From the NCBI RefSeq assembly GCF_947241125.1, contig NZ_OX365700.1:3380001-3444000 (forward strand): a stretch of 64,000 nt of DNA. The letters run 5' to 3'. The stretch is from Nitrospira tepida (GTDB taxonomy: Bacteria > Nitrospirota > Nitrospiria > Nitrospirales > Nitrospiraceae). The translations under genes were made by a program, and so were the position numbers. The notes beneath the pieces were generated by a model. That model had not been told where the DNA came from. It searched no databases and worked only from the letters and a program-made list of their open reading frames with translations. The number at the start of each line of letters is the position of its first letter. Within the stretch, counting starts at the first letter, position 1. This document shows positions 34,400 to 42,980 of the stretch, piece by piece.

Positions 34400-35329
34400 T
34401 CAGCCCTGCGACTTCTGAGAACCGGCCGCAGACTTTTCTCCGTCCCGCGCGCATCGGAATCCGATGGAACTGTCCGTTCGCCACATCTTGGCCTGAAACC
34501 GCTTCGCAACCCGCGCTCCATGCGCGGTCTCTCTCCAGGACCCGCCGCGAATCACCTTATGTTCGCCTTCGGTGGGCCCTTGAGGATCTCGAAAGGGCGA
34601 CTTCGCATAATAGTGCTCATCATATGTATCCGCCACCCACTCGGCCACGTTGCCGGTCATGTCGTAAAGGCCGTACGGACTTCGGCCCGCCTCGAATGAA
34701 CCAGGCGGCGCGAGATACTTAAATCCATCTTCGGCGCCGTCCAGATTGGCGCGATGGGACCCGAAATCATCCCCCCAGGGATAGCGGCGACGCCCTTCGC
34801 CGCGAGCGGCCTTCTCCCACTCTGCCTCAGTCGGAAGGCGCTTTCCCGCCCATTTACAGTAGGCAGTCGCGTCCGCCCAGGACATCCCGATGGCCGGCAG
34901 TTCCGGTTTGGTGATCTTCGTAATATCGTCCTCGAACACCGGAATGAACGGTTTTCCGCGCTTGGTCATTTTGACGTATTGCTCGTACTCCCCTTGGGTG
35001 ATCTCTTTTTTGTCGATGTAATAGGTGCTCAGATAGACCTGATGCTCTGGCGCCTCGTCTGGGTCGCCTTCCGTGCTGCCCATGCGGAACGGTCCTTCAG
35101 GGATCTGCACCATTTCGTGCCCGTCCTCGCCTACGAACGTCTTGTACATCGAATAGTCCTGCTCGGACACGGCCGGCACCGCTTGCGTTTCCGTTCTTTT
35201 AAGCTGGGCCAGCGCCTCCTCACGCGCTTTCTTATTGTCATACGACTGGCTCATCAGTCCGACGATCATCAGAAAGAACGATCCGAAGACGAAGATGATC
35301 GATCCGATCAGGACCTTGTTATTATCCAT
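34400..35329 (-). CDS. Membrane-anchored SUMF1-fold protein, copy 2
   Basis: This 309-residue protein has an N-terminal helix (VLIGSIIFVFGSFFLMIVGL), a coiled charged linker and an SUMF1/FGE domain with QIPEGPFRMG, EITQGEYEQY, LPTEAEWEKAARGE, YPWGDD, GNVAEWVADT and IGFRCARD. The cysteine pair of active formylglycine-generating enzymes is absent (KRFQAKMWRTDSSIGF instead). It is a diverged tandem paralogue of the next gene. Anchored domains facing the periplasm beside oxidase genes suggest a structural part of the respiratory complex (inference). Confidence 0.85.
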   Translation of the reverse strand: MDNNKVLIGSIIFVFGSFFLMIVGLMSQSYDNKKAREEALAQLKRTETQAVPAVSEQDYSMYKTFVGEDGHEMVQIPEGPFRMGSTEGDPDEAPEHQVYLSTYYIDKKEITQGEYEQYVKMTKRGKPFIPVFEDDITKITKPELPAIGMSWADATAYCKWAGKRLPTEAEWEKAARGEGRRRYPWGDDFGSHRANLDGAEDGFKYLAPPGSFEAGRSPYGLYDMTGNVAEWVADTYDEHYYAKSPFRDPQGPTEGEHKVIRGGSWRETAHGARVAKRFQAKMWRTDSSIGFRCARDGEKSAAGSQKSQG

Positions 35330-35384
35330 GTTGATTGACCTTCACCCACGAGGCTCACATGCCCGCCAAACCATCGGAGCGCAG

Positions 35385-35744
35385 TCACGTGTTCGGCGCC
35401 GGCGGCTCCGTGGAGGCCGCCTCCCGCTTTCGTTCCGCCCAGGCATCCAACAACATTGAAATCTGCACCCCCAGAAACCCGCCCATGGCGGCGCCCGCAC
35501 CGGCTCCGACAGACATGCGGTCCGCGCCGGCCACCAGCCAGGCGAGGAGCCCGCCCAACACGCTGCCGATCAAAATACTGAAGAGAAACCGCCGCCCGCC
35601 GAGCAATCCCACAACCGTGCCGAGCGCCACTCCGAGGCCCGCGGCCACCGGGAGAGACACGTCTCCCATATTCACGCCGATCAGGACGCCCACCGTTCCC
35701 ATCACGGCAATGCCGAGGACCACGTCGATAATCTTTCCACTCAC
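35385..35744 (-). CDS. Small Gly-rich membrane protein
   Basis: A protein of about 119 residues with four hydrophobic Gly/Val-rich segments (such as IIDVVLGIAVMGTVGVLIG and FSILIGSVLGGLLAWLVAG) and a charged C-terminus. It may be a glycine-zipper-type membrane protein; no family name is certain. The start is unsure: GTG at 35744 or TTG at 35807, the latter overlapping the DUF3047 gene by 20 bases. It lies downstream of the DUF3047 gene, probably co-transcribed. Confidence 0.6.
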   Translation of the reverse strand: MSGKIIDVVLGIAVMGTVGVLIGVNMGDVSLPVAAGLGVALGTVVGLLGGRRFLFSILIGSVLGGLLAWLVAGADRMSVGAGAGAAMGGFLGVQISMLLDAWAERKREAASTEPPAPNT

Positions 35745-35787
35745 AGGCGACTCGCGTCCTGATATTCGCGGGACCTCGGCGAAGCCC

Positions 35788-36471
35788 CTATCGGGCCCTA
35801 GCCACAATCGAGCCGAAATCGATTTCCACGCCAGGGCCGCTCAAAATCGAAATGCCCCAGGCCTTCGGGGCCGGTTCGTGTTCATGAATCCGCTTAAAGT
35901 CCTCATACACGTTCACGGTTTCTTCGACCCATTCGCCGATGGGCTTTGCTCCCGATTGGACCACGATCTCCGCGCCGCTGAACATGCTCCCTTCGCTCAG
36001 AAGCCCCTCCGCCTTGGTGGCGCTCCAGATGTATTTCGTGAAAACGGGAATGAAAAAGAAATCGGTATCCAACGATACGTAAAGCGTGGCGATGGGGTCG
36101 GCCGTCGCCGGAGCCTTCAGCAAACGCCAGCGCCAGGTCAACACCGGGTAGGCCTTGGGATCCCAGTCGATTTTTTTCTTCTTGATGCGCTGATCGGCAT
36201 CCCGGGCGGCCAGAAATCCGTTGCCCTGTTCATCATGGACCTTATACGCGCTTCTCGCCCGGGCTTCACTGCGCTGGCTCTCGTTCTCCCAGAGACTGGG
36301 GAAGCCGTCGGCCTCCTTGGCCTGAAACGCTTCCAGCACAAGTTGCTCGGCCGCGCGGCTCTCGTCGACGCAGACCAACGTGCCGGCGAGTCCTAGCAGC
36401 GCCCCTCCCAGCACAGAGAGCCGCTTCAGCCACACGAATCCTTCCCTCTTGCGTAGCATGGCACCTCGCAT
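35788..36471 (-). CDS. Exported DUF3047 family protein
   Basis: The 227-residue protein has a signal peptide (WLKRLSVLGGALLGLAGTLVCV) and the DUF3047 pattern: WDPKAYPVLTWRWRL, DDxDFFFIPV-like strands, an SGAEIVVQSGAKPIGEWVEETVNVYEDFKRI stretch and the end GISILSGPGVEIDFGSI. The family has no known activity but often occurs in secreted or envelope settings. The start could also be the ATG at 36459. It follows the second bd-like oxidase gene. Confidence 0.8.
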   Translation of the reverse strand: MRGAMLRKREGFVWLKRLSVLGGALLGLAGTLVCVDESRAAEQLVLEAFQAKEADGFPSLWENESQRSEARARSAYKVHDEQGNGFLAARDADQRIKKKKIDWDPKAYPVLTWRWRLLKAPATADPIATLYVSLDTDFFFIPVFTKYIWSATKAEGLLSEGSMFSGAEIVVQSGAKPIGEWVEETVNVYEDFKRIHEHEPAPKAWGISILSGPGVEIDFGSIVARAR

Positions 36472-36482
36472 CGTGAGACAAG

Positions 36483-38354
36483 CTAAGTTTCCTGCGTTGG
36501 AGTTGGAACCCAGGCGGGCGACTTAGCCGAAGCGGCGCGTCGGTCCGCGGCCGAGGCCAACCCCTTCTCGCTCAACCAGAAGACGAACAGCACCGCGACC
36601 CAGAACACCACCATGTTCAACGTCACCATTTTGGCCGCAAACCCAAGCGAGGGAGTGAATGCCCAGGGCGACACATCCGGCATCAGCTCGCTGACGTGCC
36701 AGGCCAGCCGCCCGGACGAACGAATGTAGCCCATCAACCCCATGACCCACGTGAACGCCGCCGCGATGGCGAACAGTCCGACCATGCCGCGATCCGTCAT
36801 GCGGCCCCATTGGACTGGCCCATGCACCACCGCCCCGCGCAACATGGCGCGGTTGATCAAGGCGCCTCCCATCACCACCGTCAACGTCGTCAGCGCCTGG
36901 GGACCTGACAAGGCCACCCGGAGACTGGCGGGAAGATAAAACCCATAGATCGACAGCCAGGTGATGTGTCCCATTCCCAGCAGATAGAGCACCCCGATGG
37001 CCAGGTTCCCCTTCCGCACCCAGGGCACGGTCATCGTCCGATTGGCGCGGCGGTAAAAGATATAACTCAGCCCGGTCAGACAGATCATCAAATTCACGGC
37101 GCCGTTTTTGGCCGACATGACGCCGTAGTTGCCGATGACCGGATGTTGAGCCCCGCCCATCGCCTTCAGCTCGCCCGGCGACATCATGACCGTATGCGGC
37201 GTCAGCCACACCATCACGACGATCATCAAGCCCCACACGAGAAACTGCGTATACTGCTGATATCGCTCCCCACCTTTCAATCTCGCGAGACTTTGCCACA
37301 GATAGTAGTTAATGCCGAGAAACAGCGCGCCAATCAGAAGCGCCTGCACGACGAACAGCCAGGTCAGCAGTCCACCCATCATCGTTACGCCCATGCTCTG
37401 ACGCCAGGCGTAGACGGACCGCATCAGCCAATAGCCGGCGAACGGCATCGGCAGCAACGCACAGACCGTCACGAAGAGGAAGATATAACCGACCCAATCA
37501 TAGTAGGCCCGCTCTTCCGGTTCCTTGCTCGTCAGGAAGCGGTACGACGCATAGGCCAGCACCACCGCGCCTCCCGACATGATGTCGGCCAGAAAACGAT
37601 GGACGTTCAACGGATTCCACAAGGCGGAATGCAACAGATGCCAGGCGTTCCCGAGAAACCGACCCTGGGCGTCCACGCCCGCCGGCGACATCATGAACGC
37701 CGCCCAGGCGTTGGCCAGCAACAGCAGGGCGCCGCCAAACACGTTGGTGACAACCCCGATGGCGGCATGGATCCACTTCCACCCCGCCACAGCAAGGCGA
37801 TCCCAACTGTAGTAGTAGATAATCAATAACAGCGCTTCTCCAGGGAATACGATGGCATAGGCCGGCATCATGGATTTGAAGGTGCCGCCCATATACTGCA
37901 TGAAGTGCGGATACAGCAGGATGAACAAGGCCAGCATGGCGCTCCCGACCAGCGCCGTGATGGACATCGCCAACAACGCTACGCGCGCAAAATCCTTGGC
38001 CAGACGGTCATACTTGGCGGACAGCGCCGGGTCCCGCGCGATCAGCCCCAGAAATTCGATCAAGACACAAAAGATCGGAAGGGCGAGGACGAATCCGCCG
38101 AAGTAGGTATGCTGTTGCGTGACGAACCAGACGAGCAGGCGGCTGTCAAATGACCCGATCGTCGGATAGGCAATCTCCTCAGCGACAGGGGCCGGCGGTC
38201 CGCTGGGCACGCCCGGTGTTTTGAAAAACACATCGACGGAATCCGTCGCCGTCCCCGCCGGGATCGGAGACTCCGCACCGGCCGGTGCGACGCCGACGGC
38301 AAGGACGACGATCCACAACAACAGCCCGCGCCGGATGAGCTTTGCGGCGTTCAT
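36483..38354 (-). CDS. bd-like terminal oxidase large subunit, copy 2
   Basis: This 623-residue membrane protein is a paralogue of the one at 30817-32766 and has the same layout: a signal-like start, about fourteen helices, VTQQHTYFGG, GEALLLIIYYYSWDR, MMSPAGVD, HLLHSALWNP, LTPHTVMMSPGELKAMGG and QHPVIGNYGVMSAKNG. The aligned Glu of the Glu-rich helix and all shared His motifs are kept, so it should bind hemes like copy 1. It lacks dedicated cytochrome c genes downstream; instead it is grouped with a DUF420 protein and a PCP_red-domain protein, hinting at a different partner or assembly path. Confidence 0.83.
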   Translation of the reverse strand: MNAAKLIRRGLLLWIVVLAVGVAPAGAESPIPAGTATDSVDVFFKTPGVPSGPPAPVAEEIAYPTIGSFDSRLLVWFVTQQHTYFGGFVLALPIFCVLIEFLGLIARDPALSAKYDRLAKDFARVALLAMSITALVGSAMLALFILLYPHFMQYMGGTFKSMMPAYAIVFPGEALLLIIYYYSWDRLAVAGWKWIHAAIGVVTNVFGGALLLLANAWAAFMMSPAGVDAQGRFLGNAWHLLHSALWNPLNVHRFLADIMSGGAVVLAYASYRFLTSKEPEERAYYDWVGYIFLFVTVCALLPMPFAGYWLMRSVYAWRQSMGVTMMGGLLTWLFVVQALLIGALFLGINYYLWQSLARLKGGERYQQYTQFLVWGLMIVVMVWLTPHTVMMSPGELKAMGGAQHPVIGNYGVMSAKNGAVNLMICLTGLSYIFYRRANRTMTVPWVRKGNLAIGVLYLLGMGHITWLSIYGFYLPASLRVALSGPQALTTLTVVMGGALINRAMLRGAVVHGPVQWGRMTDRGMVGLFAIAAAFTWVMGLMGYIRSSGRLAWHVSELMPDVSPWAFTPSLGFAAKMVTLNMVVFWVAVLFVFWLSEKGLASAADRRAASAKSPAWVPTPTQET

Positions 38355-39460
38355 CGGATCTGCTCCACAGTCACGGCCGGCATGGATTGATGGGTCTCCG
38401 GAACCGGCAACGCCTGCGGCGGCGGGACCATGCCATCGCCCATCCCCATCTGTTTCGACAGCAATCCCATGACGAACGGACAGCGCAGCACGGCGGCGGG
38501 AATCGTCCCCTGTAACCTGGTTTCAAACGACCGGCGGGCGCCCAAATAATAGGAGTAGAGTCCCATGAGGCCGCCGACGCATCCCGCAACGGCCGCGAAT
38601 TGCCAGCCGACATGAAGGGGCCGTTGCAAGGCGAATACGAACAGGCCATAGACCGCCAGAAGATAGGTTGCGGCAAAGGCCAATCCCGGCCACCACCAGA
38701 ATTTGGCCAGCTCCAGCCAGCCGGTGCGCCGCCACTGCGCGAGCCAATCGGAGGACTCGTTCAGCCCGGCAAGGTAGGCGGCCAGGGAAATCGAGCCGGC
38801 GGCCAAGATGGCCATCACCAGGTGGAGAAGCGGCACCGGCCCCTCCGAAGCCGCCGAGGTCACGGCCAGCGCCAGCAAGGCTGTCGCACCCACGCCGGCA
38901 GCCGTCCAACTCAAGAGCACCCGCGGCCGCTGCCACAACATTCCGCGAAGGCTCGCGCCGCTGGGAAACGTGAGAAACGAACGGCCCTGCGATTCCATCC
39001 GTCGCAGATGGCCGATCTCAAACGCATCACGAGCCACGGCGGTATTGGGAATGATGATCGCCATCATGGCCGGCCCCTCTGGGTGAGTCAGGAAATCATA
39101 GTTCACCGCCACCTGCAAGAGAGCCAGCACCAGCAACGACAGTTGGACCGCATACACGAATCCGACCCACCCGAGCAGCCAGGCCCACCGGCTTGGACGC
39201 TCGGCACGAGGCAGATCGGACCACGGCGCCTGTCGCCCTGCGGCATAACAGACCCCGGCGGTGACGACCGCCAGGCTCCCGCTCGTGACCAGCAACGGCA
39301 CCGCCTCGGACAGTGGCACGACGAGTTTCAATGCGCGATAGGCCACGAAGATGGCCAGCCCCGCGACGAACATTACGATCCGCTTCCGGGAGCGAACGGC
39401 CGGTTCAGTCACGGTCAGACTGAGTTGAGGCAGGACACGAAGCGCAAGTCGGTGCAACAT
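38351..39460 (-). CDS. Polytopic membrane protein of unknown function
   Basis: I do not recognise this 369-residue protein. It has about eight hydrophobic segments (among them IVMFVAGLAIFVAYRAL, GFVYAVQLSLLVLALLQVAV and GLAFAATYLLAVYGLFVFAL) and a Met/Pro-rich C-terminus. Its stop overlaps the start of the second bd-like oxidase (ATGA), so it is translated just before it and is likely a partner or assembly factor (inference). A soluble segment around residues 150-190 (DAFEIGHLRRMESQG) faces one side of the membrane. Confidence 0.7.
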   Translation of the reverse strand: MLHRLALRVLPQLSLTVTEPAVRSRKRIVMFVAGLAIFVAYRALKLVVPLSEAVPLLVTSGSLAVVTAGVCYAAGRQAPWSDLPRAERPSRWAWLLGWVGFVYAVQLSLLVLALLQVAVNYDFLTHPEGPAMMAIIIPNTAVARDAFEIGHLRRMESQGRSFLTFPSGASLRGMLWQRPRVLLSWTAAGVGATALLALAVTSAASEGPVPLLHLVMAILAAGSISLAAYLAGLNESSDWLAQWRRTGWLELAKFWWWPGLAFAATYLLAVYGLFVFALQRPLHVGWQFAAVAGCVGGLMGLYSYYLGARRSFETRLQGTIPAAVLRCPFVMGLLSKQMGMGDGMVPPPQALPVPETHQSMPAVTVEQIR

Positions 39461-39471
39461 AAGACGATCAA

Positions 39472-39975
39472 TCAGGGCTTCTGCGCCATTCCGAAATACT
39501 TGGCCTTCACTTCCTCCATCAACGCCACCGACACGCTGGAGAGACCGCGATCGGCGGCCGTCCGCTCCAGTTCAAGTCGCGCCATCGCTCGAATAGAGGC
39601 CGGAACCCGATCCAGCCGTTGCCAAGCCGCAGGGTCCCAGGCCACGGCCGTTCCCTGCCGGGCCTCGGCAAACAGGTCATAGGTGACGACACGATGCCGG
39701 GCCGCGCGCGCGTAGCGCTCCACCTCCGGCTTCAACAGCTCCTGCACGTAGGGCGGAAGCCGCTCCAAGCAATGCTTCGCGTCGTCGCTCCAGATCAGCC
39801 GATCGACCAATCCGAACGTCTCGCCGCTCGCCTCCCCGGCTGCAACATCCGCGCCGACGCGCAACCCGCAACCCAAACACTCAGACCGGACGAACCACAT
39901 CGGCTCGCCTGCCGGGCCGAGCCGCTCCTCAACGCCCTGCGTATGCATCCACCGCCCGCATCCACAGACCAGCAT
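39472..39975 (-). CDS. Zinc-ribbon protein with a PCP_red domain
   Basis: The protein of about 167 residues has two cysteine pairs near the N-terminus (CGCG and CLGCG) that may form a zinc ribbon. Its C-terminus matches the PCP_red domain found at the end of light-independent protochlorophyllide reductase subunit B: AWQRLDRVPASIRAMARLE then VALMEEVKAKYFG. In non-phototrophs this domain is of unknown role. The start at 39975 has AAAGG upstream. It lies in the second bd-like oxidase group beside a DUF420 protein. Confidence 0.75.
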   Translation of the reverse strand: MLVCGCGRWMHTQGVEERLGPAGEPMWFVRSECLGCGLRVGADVAAGEASGETFGLVDRLIWSDDAKHCLERLPPYVQELLKPEVERYARAARHRVVTYDLFAEARQGTAVAWDPAAWQRLDRVPASIRAMARLELERTAADRGLSSVSVALMEEVKAKYFGMAQKP

Positions 39976-40026
39976 GATGCCTTTGACCCGTGCCTTCCGC
40001 CGGCTGTTGCCGACCGGATCCAACCG

Positions 40027-40743
40027 TTACCCGATTTTCCCGGGATAGAGAATATACAGCATGGTGTACGTCACGCTGCCCGTGATGAACAGGATGCAAT
40101 AGATCACCATCGTGAAGGTGCCGAGCGCCCGATGACGGCGCTCGCCGTTGGGCCAGATCCGCTGGATCAGAATCTCGAGACCGAACACGATCGCGAGCAA
40201 CACCAGAAATCCGAGATACACTTCCATCTTGCGCATGGAAAAGCCTGCGGTCACGACCCGGGAAAGAAACAAGACGACCACGACGCCCGTGATCGACCCG
40301 AAGAGCAGGCCGACCTTCCGCCAGGACGTTTGGAGCACGGCATCCTTCAGCACACGCCGGTCGCCGACAAGGGCCTGCGAACGGAACCCCAGCACGATCA
40401 TATAGATCGCCATCACAATCCCGATCACCACCAGTATGATATGGAAAGTCAGCAACGGAATGAAGACGCCATGATAGAGTTCCTCGGACCCCCCGAATCC
40501 TTCTTTCCCCTCGAATGCCAGCACGCCGAGCGAGCGAAACAGATAATAGTTCACGAAGAACACCAGCATCGCGATCATGCCGCCGAGCATCAACCAATGG
40601 TGGGCATGGCCCTGTTTCCGCTTGGCCTGCACCCAGCCCACGATGAACAGCGCGGTGAACAGCGTCGCCATCAATTGGCTCAGGTCAGCCCCGACCGTCG
40701 CATGCGTGGCAAAGAACCCCGGTTGTCGAAGCCACTCGGTCAT
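40027..40743 (-). CDS. DUF420 family membrane protein
   Basis: This 238-residue protein has about six membrane helices and DUF420 features: ADLSQLMATLFTALFIVGW, the loop KRKQGHAHHWLMLGG, and FHIILVVIGIVMAIYMI with a histidine in the helix. DUF420 proteins are often encoded with cytochrome oxidase and heme-handling genes, and several His residues could ligate heme. This agrees with a role in assembly of the bd-like oxidase (inference). The methyltransferase gene ends eight bases upstream. Confidence 0.8.
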   Translation of the reverse strand: MTEWLRQPGFFATHATVGADLSQLMATLFTALFIVGWVQAKRKQGHAHHWLMLGGMIAMLVFFVNYYLFRSLGVLAFEGKEGFGGSEELYHGVFIPLLTFHIILVVIGIVMAIYMIVLGFRSQALVGDRRVLKDAVLQTSWRKVGLLFGSITGVVVVLFLSRVVTAGFSMRKMEVYLGFLVLLAIVFGLEILIQRIWPNGERRHRALGTFTMVIYCILFITGSVTYTMLYILYPGKIG

Positions 40744-40750
40744 CGTGTGC

Positions 40751-41824
40751 TCAGGCCGCCCGGCGTCCCTGGACGACGGCGGTGGCTTCCAGCTCTTCGG
40801 CTGATTCGAATCCTGCCCGCCTCATCCATTCCAAGGCTTCGCTCGTCTTATAGCAGCGGCCTCGCGCGGTATTGACCAGGATGTGCACCGCGAACGCGGT
40901 CGTCCAGGCAGGGGCCGTCCCGCTTTCATCCAGAAAGCGGTCCTTGATGACCAGTCTCCCGCCGGGCGACAGGCGCTCAAAGGCCTTGGCGACCAATGAT
41001 GCGTTCATCTCGAAGTCTTGATAGTGGAGAATGTCGGACATCAGGATCAGGTCGTACGGACCGCCCAGCGGGTCGCGGTTGAAATCTCCCGGCTGAAGAC
41101 GGATGCGGCCCTCCAACTCGGCCTCTTTCACAACCCCCTCGGTGATGCGCAAGGTTTCCGGCAAGTCGAATACGGTGGCCGTCAGGCCGGGATAGGTTTG
41201 ACAAAACGCAATGGCATTGGTGCCCGCGCCGCCTCCTAAATCCAGCATCGTTCGGGCCTGTTCCGCATCCAGGCGCTTCGCAAAGCCAGGGCCGGACTGC
41301 TGACCGATACGATGGAGCACCGACAACACGTTCGCGCCGAGCTCCGGATCGGTCTCGAACACATGCCGGCTGACCGAAGACCGGCCGGTTCTAATCGCCG
41401 TCTCGAGACGCCCCCAATTGTCCCATTCGGCGTCATGCAGGACCAACAGGTGGCCGACATATTGCGGAGACGTCTTCACCAGATGTTGCTGGGCCACGGG
41501 CGTATTGGCGTACCGACCCTCCGATGCGGCCAGCACCCGCATCGCGACCAGCGCATTGAGCAGCAGCGCCAAGGTCCCCTCATGGACTCCCAGCCTGTCG
41601 GCCGCCTCCCTCGCCGTCCACGCCTTCCCATCCAAACAGGAAAACACATCCAACTTCACGGCGGTCAACAGGATTTTCGTTTCCCAGTAGTATCCAAGCT
41701 GGAAAATCTCGGCCAGAGTCAGATCGCGAGCCACGTGCACTCCATCAGAATGAATCCGGGCATAATACCGAGTCCGTTCGAGCAAAGGCAAGGTCGCGAC
41801 GAGCGGACCGGCGCCGAACGCCAT
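40751..41824 (-). CDS. SAM-dependent O-methyltransferase (acetylserotonin OMT-type)
   Basis: This 357-residue enzyme has an N-terminal winged-helix dimerisation domain (FQLGYYWETKILLTAVKLDVFSCL, AREAADRLGVHEGTLALLLNALV) and a Rossmann methyltransferase domain with DLGGGAGTNAIAF as the SAM-binding loop and DILHYQDFEMNASLVAKAF. The family includes small-molecule O-methyltransferases and BchU-type pigment enzymes, so the substrate is open. The true start may be later than 41824, because a terminator hairpin lies only 17 bases upstream. Confidence 0.82.
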   Translation of the reverse strand: MAFGAGPLVATLPLLERTRYYARIHSDGVHVARDLTLAEIFQLGYYWETKILLTAVKLDVFSCLDGKAWTAREAADRLGVHEGTLALLLNALVAMRVLAASEGRYANTPVAQQHLVKTSPQYVGHLLVLHDAEWDNWGRLETAIRTGRSSVSRHVFETDPELGANVLSVLHRIGQQSGPGFAKRLDAEQARTMLDLGGGAGTNAIAFCQTYPGLTATVFDLPETLRITEGVVKEAELEGRIRLQPGDFNRDPLGGPYDLILMSDILHYQDFEMNASLVAKAFERLSPGGRLVIKDRFLDESGTAPAWTTAFAVHILVNTARGRCYKTSEALEWMRRAGFESAEELEATAVVQGRRAA

Positions 41825-41840
41825 CCCGGGAAAAGCAAGA

Positions 41841-41868
41841 GGGCAGCAGCTCGTCCGAGCTGCTGCCC
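41841..41868 (-). terminator. Rho-independent terminator after the C-x2-H-x2-M gene
   Basis: A perfect 13-bp inverted repeat (GGGCAGCAGCTCG and CGAGCTGCTGCCC) separated by two bases is followed on the minus strand by TCTTGCTTTT. It lies 49 bases past the stop at 41917. Confidence 0.8.
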
Positions 41869-41916
41869 TCCGCCTGTCTCGCTCTGTCGCGAACGCGAAT
41901 CAGCGCACGCGAGGAA

Positions 41917-42705
41917 TTACTTCTTGACCTGGAAATCCGCCTTCACGGATCCGCCCTCAGGCACATCCACGTCGGCTTCCATCTTTCCGGCGAACGGATG
42001 CCAGGCCATGATCTTGTGCTTGCCGGCCGGCACATCCTTGAGTTCGAACGTCCCGTCCTCTTTCACCACGGCATAGTGCTTGTTCTGGACCGGGAGGAAG
42101 AACGCCTGCATGAACTCATGTTGATCGCACTGGAGACGGAAGAAGGACCCGGCCTTCTCTTGGCGAAGCGTGATCGGCTTTTCGAGCTTGGATCCCTTCT
42201 CGGCAAGACCGATGTTGAAAATGGTGGAGGAACTGGGTCCCTTGACCTCGAAGGAATGCGGGTTGTGGAGCACGCCCTTTACGGACTTGGGATCGTCGGG
42301 GTCCGAATCGTGATTCTCGACCCGGAACATTTTCTTGTTCACGACGATGCCGCTGAACGGCTGAAAATCACAGAACTCCGCGACGACATCCGTGCCCCCG
42401 TACCCGTCCATGAACGCCTTGTCTTCGATGTCACGAACCGACACCACCGCGTTCTTCAACGCCCCGTCCTTGCCGACTTCGATCGTCTTGAGGAACCGCT
42501 TGTCCCCATCCATAACGTCCTTGTTCGGAATCTTGGGACAGAATTTCGGATTGGGGAACTTGGAAAACAAGAATTCCTTCTGCTCGGCCTTGCCGGCATA
42601 GGTCACCTTCCCGGTCACGGTGCCGCCGGCAAAGGACGCCAGCGGAGCCGCCAGGAAGGAGGCTGCGATGAGACCCGACATACCTAGTAACGCACCTGTC
42701 TTCAT
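41917..42705 (-). CDS. Exported C-x2-H-x2-M protein, copy 1
   Basis: A protein of about 262 residues with a signal peptide (ALLGMSGLIAASFLAAPLASFAGG) and a carboxypeptidase-regulatory-like beta domain near the end (DGTFELKDVPAGKHKIMAW). It has the motif LQCDQHEFM (C-x2-H-x2-M, near residues 193-199) and an earlier His pair (HNPH, near 147-150). A Cys-His-Met group plus an upstream His is what a type 1 copper site needs, though the spacing differs from plastocyanin. AAGGAGG precedes the start at 42705. It shares this plan with two proteins next to the multicopper oxidase. Confidence 0.75.
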   Translation of the reverse strand: MKTGALLGMSGLIAASFLAAPLASFAGGTVTGKVTYAGKAEQKEFLFSKFPNPKFCPKIPNKDVMDGDKRFLKTIEVGKDGALKNAVVSVRDIEDKAFMDGYGGTDVVAEFCDFQPFSGIVVNKKMFRVENHDSDPDDPKSVKGVLHNPHSFEVKGPSSSTIFNIGLAEKGSKLEKPITLRQEKAGSFFRLQCDQHEFMQAFFLPVQNKHYAVVKEDGTFELKDVPAGKHKIMAWHPFAGKMEADVDVPEGGSVKADFQVKK

Positions 42706-42769
42706 GATGACTGCCTCCTTGATGGTTGAACAAAATCTTTCGGTGTCCATGCCGACCAGCCCCAGGAAA

Positions 42770-42798
42770 ATTCTACTCTGTGCCTCAAGGCTTCACAA
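42770..42798 (-). promoter_or_regulatory. Promoter for C-x2-H-x2-M copy 1
   Basis: On the minus strand TTGTGA is followed after 17 bases by TAGAAT, about 65 bases ahead of the start codon. The rest of the region to 42980 holds no reading frame I trust. Confidence 0.55.
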
Positions 42799-42931
42799 GG
42801 CAGGGGTCGTGAAGCTGGTTGGCCACACCCATTCCCCTAGTTAGACGCACGAGTGATCGGAGGGACTGTACCGACTCCCAAAAGAGCCACTTTTATACAG
42901 AATCCACCATCCTGAGTCAACCGTGCCACAA

Positions 42932-42948
42932 CCGGCTCCATGAGCCGG
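42932..42948 (-). terminator. Weak hairpin downstream of the HEAT-repeat gene
   Basis: CCGGCTC and GAGCCGG flank a 3-base loop, some 35 bases past the stop of the HEAT gene. Only a short TT follows, so terminator strength is doubtful. Confidence 0.35.
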
Positions 42949-42980
42949 CTGCACGCTCTGGACCGCGGTAAGGGGATGGC

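Noticed and set aside
33461-35329. Calling the two SUMF1-fold proteins formylglycine-generating enzymes
   Set aside because: The catalytic cysteine pair is absent in both, and no sulfatase is encoded nearby.
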